Positions 8,045 through 16,158 of a DNA stretch of 64,000 nucleotides are shown here, one piece after another. The position numbers and the translations under genes were made by a program. A model generated the notes under the pieces. That model was not told the origin of the DNA, did no database searches, and worked only from the letters and a program-made list of their open reading frames with translations. The number at the start of each line of letters is the position of its first letter. Position 1 is the first letter of the stretch. The stretch comes from Leifsonia sp. Root227 (GTDB taxonomy: Bacteria; Actinomycetota; Actinomycetes; Actinomycetales; Microbacteriaceae), in contig NZ_LMIO01000001.1 of NCBI RefSeq assembly GCF_001428745.1, positions 1-64,000 of the forward strand, read 5' to 3'.

Positions 8045-8401
8045 ATGGTTCGCCTCTGGATAGTCCTCGGCGTCGCTGCCGCGGTTTTTTACATCTATTC
8101 CGTGGCAGACTGCGCCTTCTTCGACCGTTCCAGGGTGCGCGGCCTTCCCAAGCCCGTGTGGCTTCTCGTCATCATCCTGTTCCCGGTCATCGGCGGGGTG
8201 CTCTGGTTCCTCATCGGACGCGGTCGACGCAAGAACGGCATCGGCCGGCGCACAGTCGCCCCGGACGACGACCCCGAATTCCTGAAGCGCCTCCGCGTCG
8301 ACCACGACCAGGAAGAGCGCATCCGGCAACTGGAGAAGGAACTCGCCGAACTCGATGACAACGGACCAGACAACGACCAAACCGGCCGCCGGGATGGGTG
8401 A
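8045..8401 (+). CDS. PLDc_N-domain small membrane protein
   Basis: 118 aa. Two transmembrane helices, ~3-21 and ~38-58, are separated by a short loop with [13 protein letters not shown], the signature of the phospholipase-D N-terminal (PLDc_N) domain; there is no catalytic PLD domain. The C-terminal ~50 residues are charged and likely helical ([13 protein letters not shown]). Such proteins accompany men genes in several actinobacteria; the role is unknown. Its 3' end overlaps menD by 47 bases in another frame, so the two are probably coupled. Confidence 0.82.
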   Translation: MVRLWIVLGVAAAVFYIYSVADCAFFDRSRVRGLPKPVWLLVIILFPVIGGVLWFLIGRGRRKNGIGRRTVAPDDDPEFLKRLRVDHDQEERIRQLEKELAELDDNGPDNDQTGRRDG

Positions 8402-10154
8402 ACAAGCCGCACAGCCCGCTCCTACGGGAAACCCAGCCACCGACTACTCCATCGCACTCCTCACCGCGCTCGTGCGCGCGGGGGTGCACGACCTGATCGT
8501 CAGCCCTGGCTCGCGCTCGCAGGCACTCGCCCTCGTCGCCGCCGAGCTGGAACGCTCCGGCTCGGCCCGGCTCCACGTGCGCATCGACGAGCGGGTCTCC
8601 GGATTCCTCGCGCTCGGCCTCGCACGCGAAGGTGGCGCGCCCGCCGTGGTCATCACCACCAGCGGCACGGCCACCGCCAACCTGCACCCCGCCGTGCTCG
8701 AAGCGCACGAGTCCGGCATCCCGATGATCGTCCTCACCGCCGACCGCCCGGATGAGCTCCGCGGCATCCGCGCCAATCAGACCACCCACCAGGACGGCCT
8801 CTACGGCGTCGCCGTGCGTTCCACTCGCGATGTCGCGGCGCCGACCGGCGCAGACGGCGAACAGAGTGAGGCGACGGCGCTCGCGCTCGCCGCCGTGCGC
8901 GCGGCCGTCGGAGCGGACACAGGGGACCCTGGCCCCGTCCACCTCAACATCGCTTTCCGCGAGCCGCTGTCCGTCGCCGTCCCGGAGCTCGGACGCATCG
9001 AGGCAGGCGAACGGCCGGCGACAGCGGGTCCGGAAGCACTCGGACGGGAGACGATCGAACTCGCAGACGGCAAGCGCACCGTGGTGATCGCGGGAGCGGA
9101 CGCCGGACCGGAGGCTGAGGAGTTCGCCCGCGCATCCGGAGCACCGTTGCTGGCTGAGGTGTCGAGCGGGTCCCGGTTCGGGCCGAACCTGGTCGTCGCA
9201 TACCGGGAGCTGCTGCACGAGGACGACTTCGGCGGACGTGTCGAGCGTGCCATCGTCTTCGGACACCCGACGCTCAGCCGGGAGGTGCCCGTCCTGCTCA
9301 CCAGGGAGGACGTGGAGGTCGTCGTCGTCGCGCCCAGAGGCGCGCAGGCGTACAACCCCGGGCACCGGGCGCGGATCGTCGGAGGGGTGCTCCCGCCCGC
9401 ATCCATCGACCTGCGGTCCCCGGACGTGCGCGCGTGGGTGGGCAGCTGGGTGTTCGGCAGCCGCCGCCTCATCGAGCAGGCGGAACTCGCGGCAGACCCT
9501 GCAGCCACGGCCCCGGACGTCGACAAGGCTCGTTCGTACGACCCGGCCGATGCTCTCGCCTTCGCCAGGGCGGAGCTCGCCGCCGTGCGCGCCCCGATCA
9601 CGCGACCGTTGCTCGCCGAGGCGCTGTGGCGGTACACCTGGCCGCACGACCGTCTGCTGTTCGGCGCCTCCCGGCTGGTGCGGGATGCGGACAGGATCGT
9701 GTCAGGGAAGAAGCTCAGGGTGCACGCGAACCGCGGCCTCGCCGGAATCGACGGCACGATCGCCACGGCCATCGGCATCGCACTGGAGAGTCAGGCCGCC
9801 GCGGAGGCGGCAGGTGCGCCGACCGGCGTGACGCGGCTGCTGCTCGGAGACATCGCGATGCTGCACGACGTCGGTTCGCTGCTGTTCGGCGAAGGGGAGC
9901 GTCGGCCGCACCTGCAGGTGATCGTCGGAAACGACGGAGGGGGAACGATCTTCGACGGGCTGGAGGTGGCGACGAGCGCGCCTGCCAGCGCGTTCGACCG
10001 GGTGCTTTACACGCCGCAGAGGGTCGAGCTCGCGGTGCTCGCGCAGGCATACGGATGGGCGCACCGCGTCGTTCGCACGAAGGGCGAACTCGACCAGGCG
10101 CTGTCCGCTCCACCTGCGGGCGTGAGCATCGTCGAGGTTCCGCTCGGGCGCTGA
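8355..10154 (+). CDS. menD: SEPHCHC synthase
   Basis: 599 aa thiamine-diphosphate enzyme that makes SEPHCHC from isochorismate and 2-oxoglutarate. Visible features: GSRSQALAL near the N-terminus, [17 protein letters not shown] with the ThDP-activating Glu, [24 protein letters not shown], and the C-terminal ThDP/Mg site [13 protein letters not shown]...[12 protein letters not shown]. Length is normal. The ATG at 8355 overlaps the upstream gene; ATG 8394 (MGEQAA) is an alternative, but neither has a strong Shine-Dalgarno sequence. menF and menH are not in the window. Confidence 0.95.
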   Translation: MTTDQTTTKPAAGMGEQAAQPAPTGNPATDYSIALLTALVRAGVHDLIVSPGSRSQALALVAAELERSGSARLHVRIDERVSGFLALGLAREGGAPAVVITTSGTATANLHPAVLEAHESGIPMIVLTADRPDELRGIRANQTTHQDGLYGVAVRSTRDVAAPTGADGEQSEATALALAAVRAAVGADTGDPGPVHLNIAFREPLSVAVPELGRIEAGERPATAGPEALGRETIELADGKRTVVIAGADAGPEAEEFARASGAPLLAEVSSGSRFGPNLVVAYRELLHEDDFGGRVERAIVFGHPTLSREVPVLLTREDVEVVVVAPRGAQAYNPGHRARIVGGVLPPASIDLRSPDVRAWVGSWVFGSRRLIEQAELAADPAATAPDVDKARSYDPADALAFARAELAAVRAPITRPLLAEALWRYTWPHDRLLFGASRLVRDADRIVSGKKLRVHANRGLAGIDGTIATAIGIALESQAAAEAAGAPTGVTRLLLGDIAMLHDVGSLLFGEGERRPHLQVIVGNDGGGTIFDGLEVATSAPASAFDRVLYTPQRVELAVLAQAYGWAHRVVRTKGELDQALSAPPAGVSIVEVPLGR

Positions 10155-10222
10155 CCGGCGCTGCATCCCGCCAACTCGCCGTGTAGTTGCGCGGGTCGGG
10201 CCGCGCCGTGCCCGCAGAGGGG

Positions 10223-10228
10223 TAACGT
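10223..10228 (+). promoter_or_regulatory. Leaderless -10 box of the kup leader ORF
   Basis: TAACGT ends 7 bases before the ATG at 10236, the spacing seen for other leaderless starts in this window. Confidence 0.55.
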
Positions 10229-10235
10229 GACGAAA

Positions 10236-10283
10236 ATGCAAGGTAGCTGGTTTCGGCGCTCACGGCGTCGTGGAGCCGAATGA
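10236..10283 (+). CDS. Putative 15-codon leader peptide upstream of kup
   Basis: An ORF of 15 codons, MQGSWFRRSRRRGAE, begins 7 bases after a TANNNT box. Its TGA (10281-10283) overlaps the kup ATG (10280-10282) as ATGA. Five of its 15 residues are Arg. The geometry suggests that ribosomes translating this ORF restart at kup, which has no convincing Shine-Dalgarno sequence of its own. Whether the peptide is made, or acts as an attenuator, is inference. Confidence 0.5.
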   Translation: MQGSWFRRSRRRGAE

Positions 10284-12250
10284 CTCGGTCAGTCACGCCT
10301 CGGCAGGGTAAAGCCGCCGCCGGACGCGCGAATCGACCTGCTCCGGCCCGTGCCCACGGTCACCACCGGGGGCCGCTGGTCGCGGTCGCGGTCGCCGCCC
10401 TTGGGGTCGTCTTCGGTGACATCGGGACGAGCCCGCTCTACGCGCTGAAGACGGTGTTCCTCCTCGACGGCGGCGCCGTGCGCGCCAACGAGAGCGACGT
10501 CTTCGGCGTCATCTCGCTGATGTTCTGGAGCATCACGATCGTGGTCTCGATCAAGTACCTCGGCATCCTGATGCGCGCCGACAACGACGGCGAGGGCGGC
10601 GTGATGGCGCTGGCAGCACTCGCGCAGCGCCTCTACGCGAAGCGCGCGGGCAAGGCCGGGATTCTGCTGGTGATCGGCATCGTCGGCGTCTCGCTGTTCT
10701 ACGGAGACTCGATCATCACGCCCGCGATCAGCGTCCTGTCGGCCGTCGAAGGCCTGCACGTCACGATCCCGGCGATCTCGCACCTCGTCATCCCGATCGC
10801 GGCCGTGATCCTGGTCGGCCTGTTCGTCGTGCAGCGTTTCGGAACGGGGAAGGTCGGCGTGCTGTTCGGCCCGATCATGGTGCTCTGGTTCGTCGTGCTC
10901 GCCGTGGCAGGACTCGGAATGGTGATCCAGTATCCGTCCGTGCTGCTCGGGCTGTCGCCCAGCTACGCGGTGGTCTTCATCATCGCGCATCCCTCGATCT
11001 CGTTCATCGCGCTTGGCGCGGTGGTCCTCGTGATCACCGGCGCTGAGGCTCTGTACGCCGACATGGGGCACTTCGGCCGCTCGCCGATCCGCCGGGCCTG
11101 GTTCTTTCTGGTGTTCCCAGCGCTCACGATCAACTATCTCGGTCAGGCCGCGCTGATCCTGCACCACCCGGCGGCGAAGGCCAACCCGTTCTTCCTGCTG
11201 ATCCCGGACTGGGGGCGGCTCCCCGTCGTCATCCTGGCGACGGCGGCGACCGTGATCGCCAGCCAGGCGGTCATCTCCGGAGCGTTCTCGCTCTCCAGGC
11301 AGGCCGTGCAACTGGGCTTGCTGCCGCCGCTCACCGTGCGCCAGACCTCGAAACGCGAGGGCGGCCAGATCTACATGCCCGCCATCAACGCTCTCCTGTT
11401 CGTCGGCGTGATGGCCGTGATGCTCTCCTTCGGCTCCTCCGATCGGCTGTCCACCGCATACGGGATCTCTGTCACAGGGGCGCTGGTCGTCGACACCCTC
11501 CTGCTCGTACTGGTCGCCCGCCCGCTCTGGGGCTGGGGGCCGTGGAAGATGGCTGCGGCCGCCATCGTCTTCGGCGGCCTCGAACTGGCCTTCCTCGCAG
11601 GAAACCTCTCCAAGATCGTGAACGGCGGCTGGGTTCCCCTGCTCATCGCTGCGGCCGTCATCCTCGTCATGACCACGTGGCGCCGTGGACGACTGCTGGT
11701 GAAGGAGGACAGGCAGGTCAAGGAGGGCTCTCTCGCCGAGTTCATCGAGGACGTGCGCAAGAAGAACCTCCCGCGCGTTCCAGGGATCGCGATCTTCCCG
11801 CACCCGAACAAGGACAGCACTCCGCTCGCCTTGCGGGCGAATGTGGAGCACAACCACGTGCTGCACGAGAACGTGATCATCGTGTCGGTGAGCACGGCGC
11901 AGGTTCCGCACGTGCCGCGCATGGAGGCGTTCTCGTATGACGAACTCGGCTACACCGACGACGGCATCGAGCACCTGACCATCCGCTTCGGCTTCTCGGA
12001 CGAACCGGACATCCCGCGGGCGTTGCGTGCCGCGTGCTACGCGGGAGTGCTGCCGCTCCACGCGCGCGACTTCAAAGACGCCTCGTACTTCATCTCCCGC
12101 GGGGCGATCCGGACCACCCGGACGACGAAGATGGTCAGGTGGCGCCGGTCGCTGTTCATCGCGCTCGCCCATAATGCCGCTGATCCCGCCGCGCGCTTCG
12201 GTCTCCCAGCGCTGCGCACCGTCACGATGGGGAGCGACGTCGAGATCTGA
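10280..12250 (+). CDS. kup: Potassium uptake protein Kup
   Basis: 656 aa KUP/HAK/KT family K+ transporter, probably proton-coupled. GVVFGDIGTSPLYAL (~43-57) is the family signature. About 12 transmembrane helices span residues ~40-470, with GDSIITPAISVLSAVEGL in TM3-4. A ~180-residue cytoplasmic C-terminal domain follows. Length is typical. The ATG start overlaps the stop of the small leader ORF. The basic ~30-residue N-terminus (RQGKAAAGRANRP) is cytoplasmic. No c-di-AMP riboswitch is visible upstream. Confidence 0.95.
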   Translation: MTRSVTPRQGKAAAGRANRPAPARAHGHHRGPLVAVAVAALGVVFGDIGTSPLYALKTVFLLDGGAVRANESDVFGVISLMFWSITIVVSIKYLGILMRADNDGEGGVMALAALAQRLYAKRAGKAGILLVIGIVGVSLFYGDSIITPAISVLSAVEGLHVTIPAISHLVIPIAAVILVGLFVVQRFGTGKVGVLFGPIMVLWFVVLAVAGLGMVIQYPSVLLGLSPSYAVVFIIAHPSISFIALGAVVLVITGAEALYADMGHFGRSPIRRAWFFLVFPALTINYLGQAALILHHPAAKANPFFLLIPDWGRLPVVILATAATVIASQAVISGAFSLSRQAVQLGLLPPLTVRQTSKREGGQIYMPAINALLFVGVMAVMLSFGSSDRLSTAYGISVTGALVVDTLLLVLVARPLWGWGPWKMAAAAIVFGGLELAFLAGNLSKIVNGGWVPLLIAAAVILVMTTWRRGRLLVKEDRQVKEGSLAEFIEDVRKKNLPRVPGIAIFPHPNKDSTPLALRANVEHNHVLHENVIIVSVSTAQVPHVPRMEAFSYDELGYTDDGIEHLTIRFGFSDEPDIPRALRAACYAGVLPLHARDFKDASYFISRGAIRTTRTTKMVRWRRSLFIALAHNAADPAARFGLPALRTVTMGSDVEI

Positions 12251-12390
12251 CGCCAGCCAGGCAGGCAGGAAGGCAAGCGGGGCGGTCGATGCTCGGCAGG
12301 CTCTCGCGGATCGCACAACCGGCGGCCCGGACGGTGCGGCGCCGTTTGGAGGCCGTCGACAACGGAAGTGAGAGATCGTTGGCGGCTGGC

Positions 12391-12396
12391 TAGCAT
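12391..12396 (+). promoter_or_regulatory. Leaderless -10 box of the thioesterase gene
   Basis: TAGCAT ends 6 bases before the GTG at 12403. The preceding ~150 bases after kup show nothing else recognisable. Confidence 0.6.
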
Positions 12397-12402
12397 GACC
12401 GG

Positions 12403-12954
12403 GTGCACATGATCTTTCGGACGATGCTTCACTTCCTGATCTCGCGCTTCGGGCCGCGGCTGGGGCACTGGGATGTGGCGCGCACGAGATTCCGGGTGCT
12501 GCCCACCGATCTCGACATCCTGAAGCACATGAACAACGGCGTGTACCTGTCGATCGCCGACATCGGGCGGTTCGACCTGCTCAGCCGGAACGGCGTGTGG
12601 GCGATCTTCAAGAAGCGCGGGTGGTATCCGGTGGTCGCGTCGGAGACGATCTCGTTCCGGAAGTCGCTGGAACTGTGGCAGCCGTTCGTGGTCGAGTCGC
12701 GCATCCTGGGCTTCGACGAGCGGGCCGTGTATGTGGAGCAGCGGTTCACGGTGGACGGCGAGATCTACACGCAGGCGTTCATCCGCGGCCGCTTCCTCAA
12801 ACGGGGCGGCGGCATCGTGACCAATGAGGAGCTGCTGGATGCGGTGGGCGTCGCACCCTCCGACGTCTCGGTTCCCGAGTGGCTGCTGCAGTGGGGCGCG
12901 GATGCCGCCCTGCCGTCCACCAAGGCGGCCGCGCCGAGCGTCTGGGCGGAGTAG
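12403..12954 (+). CDS. Hot-dog fold acyl-CoA thioesterase-like protein
   Basis: 183 aa. After an amphipathic N-terminus it shows the 4HBT_2-type hot-dog signature DLDILKHMNNGVYLSIADIGRFDL (about residues 44-67) and the paired strand region ASETISFRKSL. It resembles THEM6-like thioesterases; the substrate is unknown. The GTG start is set by the leaderless -10 box. It is transcribed alone and ends 6 bases before a long bidirectional hairpin. Confidence 0.85.
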   Translation: MHMIFRTMLHFLISRFGPRLGHWDVARTRFRVLPTDLDILKHMNNGVYLSIADIGRFDLLSRNGVWAIFKKRGWYPVVASETISFRKSLELWQPFVVESRILGFDERAVYVEQRFTVDGEIYTQAFIRGRFLKRGGGIVTNEELLDAVGVAPSDVSVPEWLLQWGADAALPSTKAAAPSVWAE

Positions 12955-12956
12955 GA

Positions 12957-13027
12957 CAGCATCGAGTCCGAACTTGTTCACGTTCAGGATCGGCGTGTCG
13001 CCTGAACAAGTCCGGACTCGATTGCTG
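12957..13027. terminator. Long intergenic hairpin (family copy 1)
   Basis: A 20-bp arm, ATCGAGTCCGAACTTGTTCA (12961-12980), pairs with 13003-13022 with one mismatch; CAGC/GCTG extends it. It fills the gap between two convergent genes and so suits a bidirectional terminator. The right arm and inner GGCGTGTCGCCTGAACAA (12992-13009) recur at 35497-35514. Confidence 0.8.
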
Positions 13028-13035
13028 GGGGATGG

Positions 13036-14418
13036 CTAGCGCGGGACGGGAGCCGGGCCGAACGCGAAGACGCCGTCGGGGTCCCAGGTGGCGCGGACCG
13101 CGGCCAGGCGGTCGAAGATCGCCGGCGGCCAGGTGTGCTCGAACGCCTCTGGGTCGCTGAGACCGGCTGACCAGTTGACGTTCGTGATCTCGGAGATGCG
13201 GTCGGCGAGCACGTCGGCCACGGCGGCAGCGCGAGCCGGCGCGAGTTCGGCGAACGTCGACGGGTCGGCCGCGAGCGTCGACACCGTGTACCTGCTGTCG
13301 CGGCCTCCGACGGACGAGCCCTCCGGGACGTCGCGCGCCGTCGCGCCGCCGAGCTGACGGATCTCGAGTGCGAGGAACGGCGACCCGGTTCCCGGTCCGG
13401 CCACGTCGAGCAGGGCTTCGCTCGTCTGCCTGTCGAACGAGTCGAGCATCAGACCGCGGATCCAGCTCGGCGCGCCCTGCTCAGGGTCGTTGTGGATGGT
13501 CGCGACGGCCGTGGTGGGCATCTCGCCGACCATGTCGAGGTACACCGGCGCCGCCGCGCGCATCGGAGCGAACAGCCGCTCGCCATCGGCCGCGTCGCCG
13601 GGGAACGCGAAGCGCACACTGAGCAGCGAACGGCCGCGCAGTGGAGGCGGCGGCCCCTCCATGTCCGGGATCTGCAGGAAGACGACCGACGTGGTCGCCT
13701 CCTCCGACAGCTGCGCCGACCAGTCCGCCCATGCTCCGAACGCGTCTGCGATGGCGTCGCCTTCGAAGAACACGCTTCCGGCGTACAGCGTGCGCAGCGG
13801 CACGAGTTCGAGCGTCATCTCGGTGACCACGCCCAGCCCGCCCTTGCCCCCGCGCAGCGCCCAGAACAGGTCGGGGTTGGTGTCGGCGTCCGCCGTGACG
13901 ACCTCGCCGTCCGCGGTGACGACGCGGAACCCGCGCGCCCAGTCCGATGTGAAGCCGTGGCTTCTCGCCAGCGGGCCGACACCGCCGCCGAGCGAGTACC
14001 CGACCGCTCCGACGCTGGTGGACGAACCGGTGACCGGCATGAGGCCGAACTCGGCGGTCGCGACGATGACCGGCGCCCAGCGCACGCCGGCGCCGAGGGT
14101 GGCGAGCCGCGCATCCTGGTCGATGGCGATGGTGTCGAGCGCCTGCGTTGCGATGATCATGCCGCCGACGATGGGCGTCTCCGAGCCGTGGCCGGTCGCC
14201 TGAATCCGCACGGGGATGCCCTGGTCGCGAGCGAAGCGGAGAGCTTCCGCGACATCGTTCTCGTCTGTGACGGCGACCACGATGTCCGGATCGTGGACGA
14301 TGACCGGGTTGAAGCAGGCGACCTCGGCCGCGAGCCCCTCCTCCCCCCGGAGGTAGACAGTTCCTGCGATGGCGTCGCGCAGGCGCGCGACGGCATCGTC
14401 GTTGATTTCGATTCCCAT
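13036..14418 (-). CDS. FAD-binding oxidoreductase (BBE-like)
   Basis: 460 aa vanillyl-alcohol-oxidase/berberine-bridge type flavoenzyme. The PCMH FAD domain is at ~35-210: ATGHG (H77 is the expected covalent FAD histidine), then SVGAVGYSLGGGVG (~135-148) and LRGGKGGLGVVTEM. The BBE C-terminal segment (WPPAIFDRLAAVRATWDPDGVF) closes it. The second covalent site, normally Cys in GxCPxVG, reads SSTSVG, so flavin linkage is probably through His only. The ATG at 14418 is preferred over an upstream ATG at 14505 because of a TACATT -10 box 6 bases before it. Substrate unknown. Confidence 0.88.
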   Translation of the reverse strand: MGIEINDDAVARLRDAIAGTVYLRGEEGLAAEVACFNPVIVHDPDIVVAVTDENDVAEALRFARDQGIPVRIQATGHGSETPIVGGMIIATQALDTIAIDQDARLATLGAGVRWAPVIVATAEFGLMPVTGSSTSVGAVGYSLGGGVGPLARSHGFTSDWARGFRVVTADGEVVTADADTNPDLFWALRGGKGGLGVVTEMTLELVPLRTLYAGSVFFEGDAIADAFGAWADWSAQLSEEATTSVVFLQIPDMEGPPPPLRGRSLLSVRFAFPGDAADGERLFAPMRAAAPVYLDMVGEMPTTAVATIHNDPEQGAPSWIRGLMLDSFDRQTSEALLDVAGPGTGSPFLALEIRQLGGATARDVPEGSSVGGRDSRYTVSTLAADPSTFAELAPARAAAVADVLADRISEITNVNWSAGLSDPEAFEHTWPPAIFDRLAAVRATWDPDGVFAFGPAPVPR

Positions 14419-14424
14419 GGGGAG

Positions 14425-14430
14425 AATGTA
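14425..14430 (-). promoter_or_regulatory. Leaderless -10 box of the FAD oxidoreductase gene
   Basis: TACATT (minus strand) ends 6 bases before the ATG at 14418. Confidence 0.6.
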
Positions 14431-14484
14431 GAGGAGACGGCCGACACTGGGAATCACAGCCGGTATGGTGTCAGGGCTCTGACG

Positions 14485-14490
14485 TACCAT
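14485..14490 (+). promoter_or_regulatory. Leaderless -10 box of the AlkA-like gene
   Basis: TACCAT ends 7 bases before the ATG at 14498; the region is divergent with the FAD oxidoreductase promoter. Confidence 0.6.
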
Positions 14491-14497
14491 TCCCTGC

Positions 14498-15466
14498 ATG
14501 AGCACCGTCCTTCCCGCAGCGCCGGCCCCGGCTGGCGGCGCGGTCGAGACGGTCTACCGTCCAGCATCGCCCGTGGATGTGCGGAGCACGCTCTCCGTGC
14601 TCGGCCGCGGCCCGCACGACCCGACCACCAGGTGGGATGCGGGAGGCGTGTGGCGCACGTTCCGCACGCCGGCGGGCGCGGCGACCCTGCGCATCCGCTA
14701 TCCGGGGGCGGACGGCAGCGTCCGCGCTACGGCGTGGGGGCCAGGAGCCGAGTGGGCGATCGACGCGGTGCCCGCTCTGCTCGGGCGCGACGACGACTGG
14801 GACGGGCTCGACGTGAGCGGAACGCCGCTGCTGCACGACAGCCGTCGCCGCAACGCCGGGCTGAAGCTGTCGAGCACCAATCGTCTGCTCGAGGCTCTGC
14901 TGCCCGCCGTGATCGAGCAGCGGGTGACCAGCCTGGAGGCCTACCGTTCGTGGGCGCGGCTGCTGCGCTGGTTCGGCGAGCAGGCACCAGGGCCAGCACC
15001 CGAGGGGATGCGCGTGGTGCCGACCGTCGCACAGTGGCGCGGCATCCCGTCGTGGGACTGGCATCGCGCCGGCGTCGACCCTGGCAGGGCGCGCACCGCG
15101 CAGGCGGCGCTCGCCGTCGCGGCGTCGCTCGAGCGCGCTGTCGAGCGCGCGGCCGGACAGCCGGACCCTCGGGATGCGGCAGCCAGGGCGCTGCAGACGA
15201 TCCCCGGCATCGGGCCGTGGACCGCGGCGGAGACGCTGCAGCGGGCCACGGGCGACCCGGACATCGTGAGCGTCGGCGACTACCACCTGGCGCACTACGT
15301 CGGCGAGGCGCTCACCGGTCAGCGCGTCGACGACGACGGGATGCTCGAACTGCTGTCGCCGTGGGCAGGGCACCGGCAACGGGTCATCCGGCTGATCCTC
15401 GCCAGCGGGCACAGGTTCGAGCGGCGCGGGCCGCGCATCACGCTGCAGGACCACCGCTGGCACTGA
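14498..15466 (+). CDS. DNA-3-methyladenine glycosylase II-like protein
   Basis: 322 aa HhH-GPD superfamily base-excision glycosylase resembling AlkA. The helix-hairpin-helix is QTIPGIGPWTAAE (~232-244), and the expected catalytic Asp is in the following DPDIVSVGDYHLAHY segment. The N-terminal ~120 residues form the beta-rich cap usual in AlkA proteins. There are no Fe-S cysteines, as expected for AlkA. The start is fixed by a -10 box 7 bases upstream. Likely role: removal of alkylated purines. Confidence 0.9.
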   Translation: MSTVLPAAPAPAGGAVETVYRPASPVDVRSTLSVLGRGPHDPTTRWDAGGVWRTFRTPAGAATLRIRYPGADGSVRATAWGPGAEWAIDAVPALLGRDDDWDGLDVSGTPLLHDSRRRNAGLKLSSTNRLLEALLPAVIEQRVTSLEAYRSWARLLRWFGEQAPGPAPEGMRVVPTVAQWRGIPSWDWHRAGVDPGRARTAQAALAVAASLERAVERAAGQPDPRDAAARALQTIPGIGPWTAAETLQRATGDPDIVSVGDYHLAHYVGEALTGQRVDDDGMLELLSPWAGHRQRVIRLILASGHRFERRGPRITLQDHRWH

Positions 15467-15502
15467 GCAGGCGGTGACCGCATCCACGTGGCCGTCGCTG
15501 CG

Positions 15503-16069
15503 TCAGCCGGTGGTGCCGTTGGCCCTGCCGACCGCGTGCAGTGTGGCGTTCTCCGCCTTGATGTCCTGGTTGAGCTCGCGGCACAGGTTCTCGTAGTGCT
15601 CGAGGAACAGCGGGTAGTAGTCGCTCCAGGCCGGCATCGGCTTGCCGCTGCGCGCGGCGATCAGGCGGTCGAAGTAATAGTCCCAGCCGACGCCGATCAC
15701 GGCTTCGTCCGTCAGAGAGCGGAGGCGTTGGCCGAGCGTCACCGTCGTGTGCCCGCTGGCCTCCGTGAGGTGGACGTAAACGCGCCGCGAGGTTCCGGAC
15801 GGCCCGATGTCCGCGGCGAACCGGTGCGGCGAGTCGCACTCCAGAATGGTGACATTCTCCCACTCCGCCTCGTTGCCCTCCGCGTTCATCCGGAAGCGGG
15901 CGGCGCCGGTGGATGGGGTTCCCGTAAGCTCGCCGATCCACTCGGCGAGGCGCGGCGATCGTGAGAAATAGGACCAGACGTCCTCGATCGGCGCCTTGAA
16001 GATCCTGTCCAGGACCACGTAGACCCCGTCGTCTTTGCGTACGAGTCGACCCGTTGGTTGCGGCATCAT
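15503..16069 (-). CDS. SRPBCC / AHSA1-type small-molecule-binding protein
   Basis: 188 aa START-like fold: VLDRIFKAPIEDVWSYFSRSPRLAEWIG near the N-terminus, WENVTILECDSPHRFAADI in the middle and a long C-terminal helix (YYPLFLEHYENLCRELNQDIKAE). It resembles the AHSA1/polyketide-cyclase-like group; ligand unknown. GGGAGGTG lies just upstream of the ATG at 16069. It converges with the AlkA-like gene (36 bases between stops). Confidence 0.85.
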   Translation of the reverse strand: MMPQPTGRLVRKDDGVYVVLDRIFKAPIEDVWSYFSRSPRLAEWIGELTGTPSTGAARFRMNAEGNEAEWENVTILECDSPHRFAADIGPSGTSRRVYVHLTEASGHTTVTLGQRLRSLTDEAVIGVGWDYYFDRLIAARSGKPMPAWSDYYPLFLEHYENLCRELNQDIKAENATLHAVGRANGTTG

Positions 16070-16158
16070 GGTGCACCTCCCGCTAAACCATCACACTAGC
16101 CACGTTGCGCGGTTTCCGGCAGTGGATGCGGTGTGAGTCCTCACACGGTCTGCCCGGC

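Noticed and set aside
10155-10235. c-di-AMP (ydaO) riboswitch ahead of kup.
   Set aside because: Only 81 bases are available, no conserved riboswitch core is seen, and a -10 box sits right before the leader ORF.
10289-12316. A 675-codon minus-strand frame opposite kup.
   Set aside because: Product is Arg/Asp/His-rich without any fold; kup on the other strand is unmistakable.
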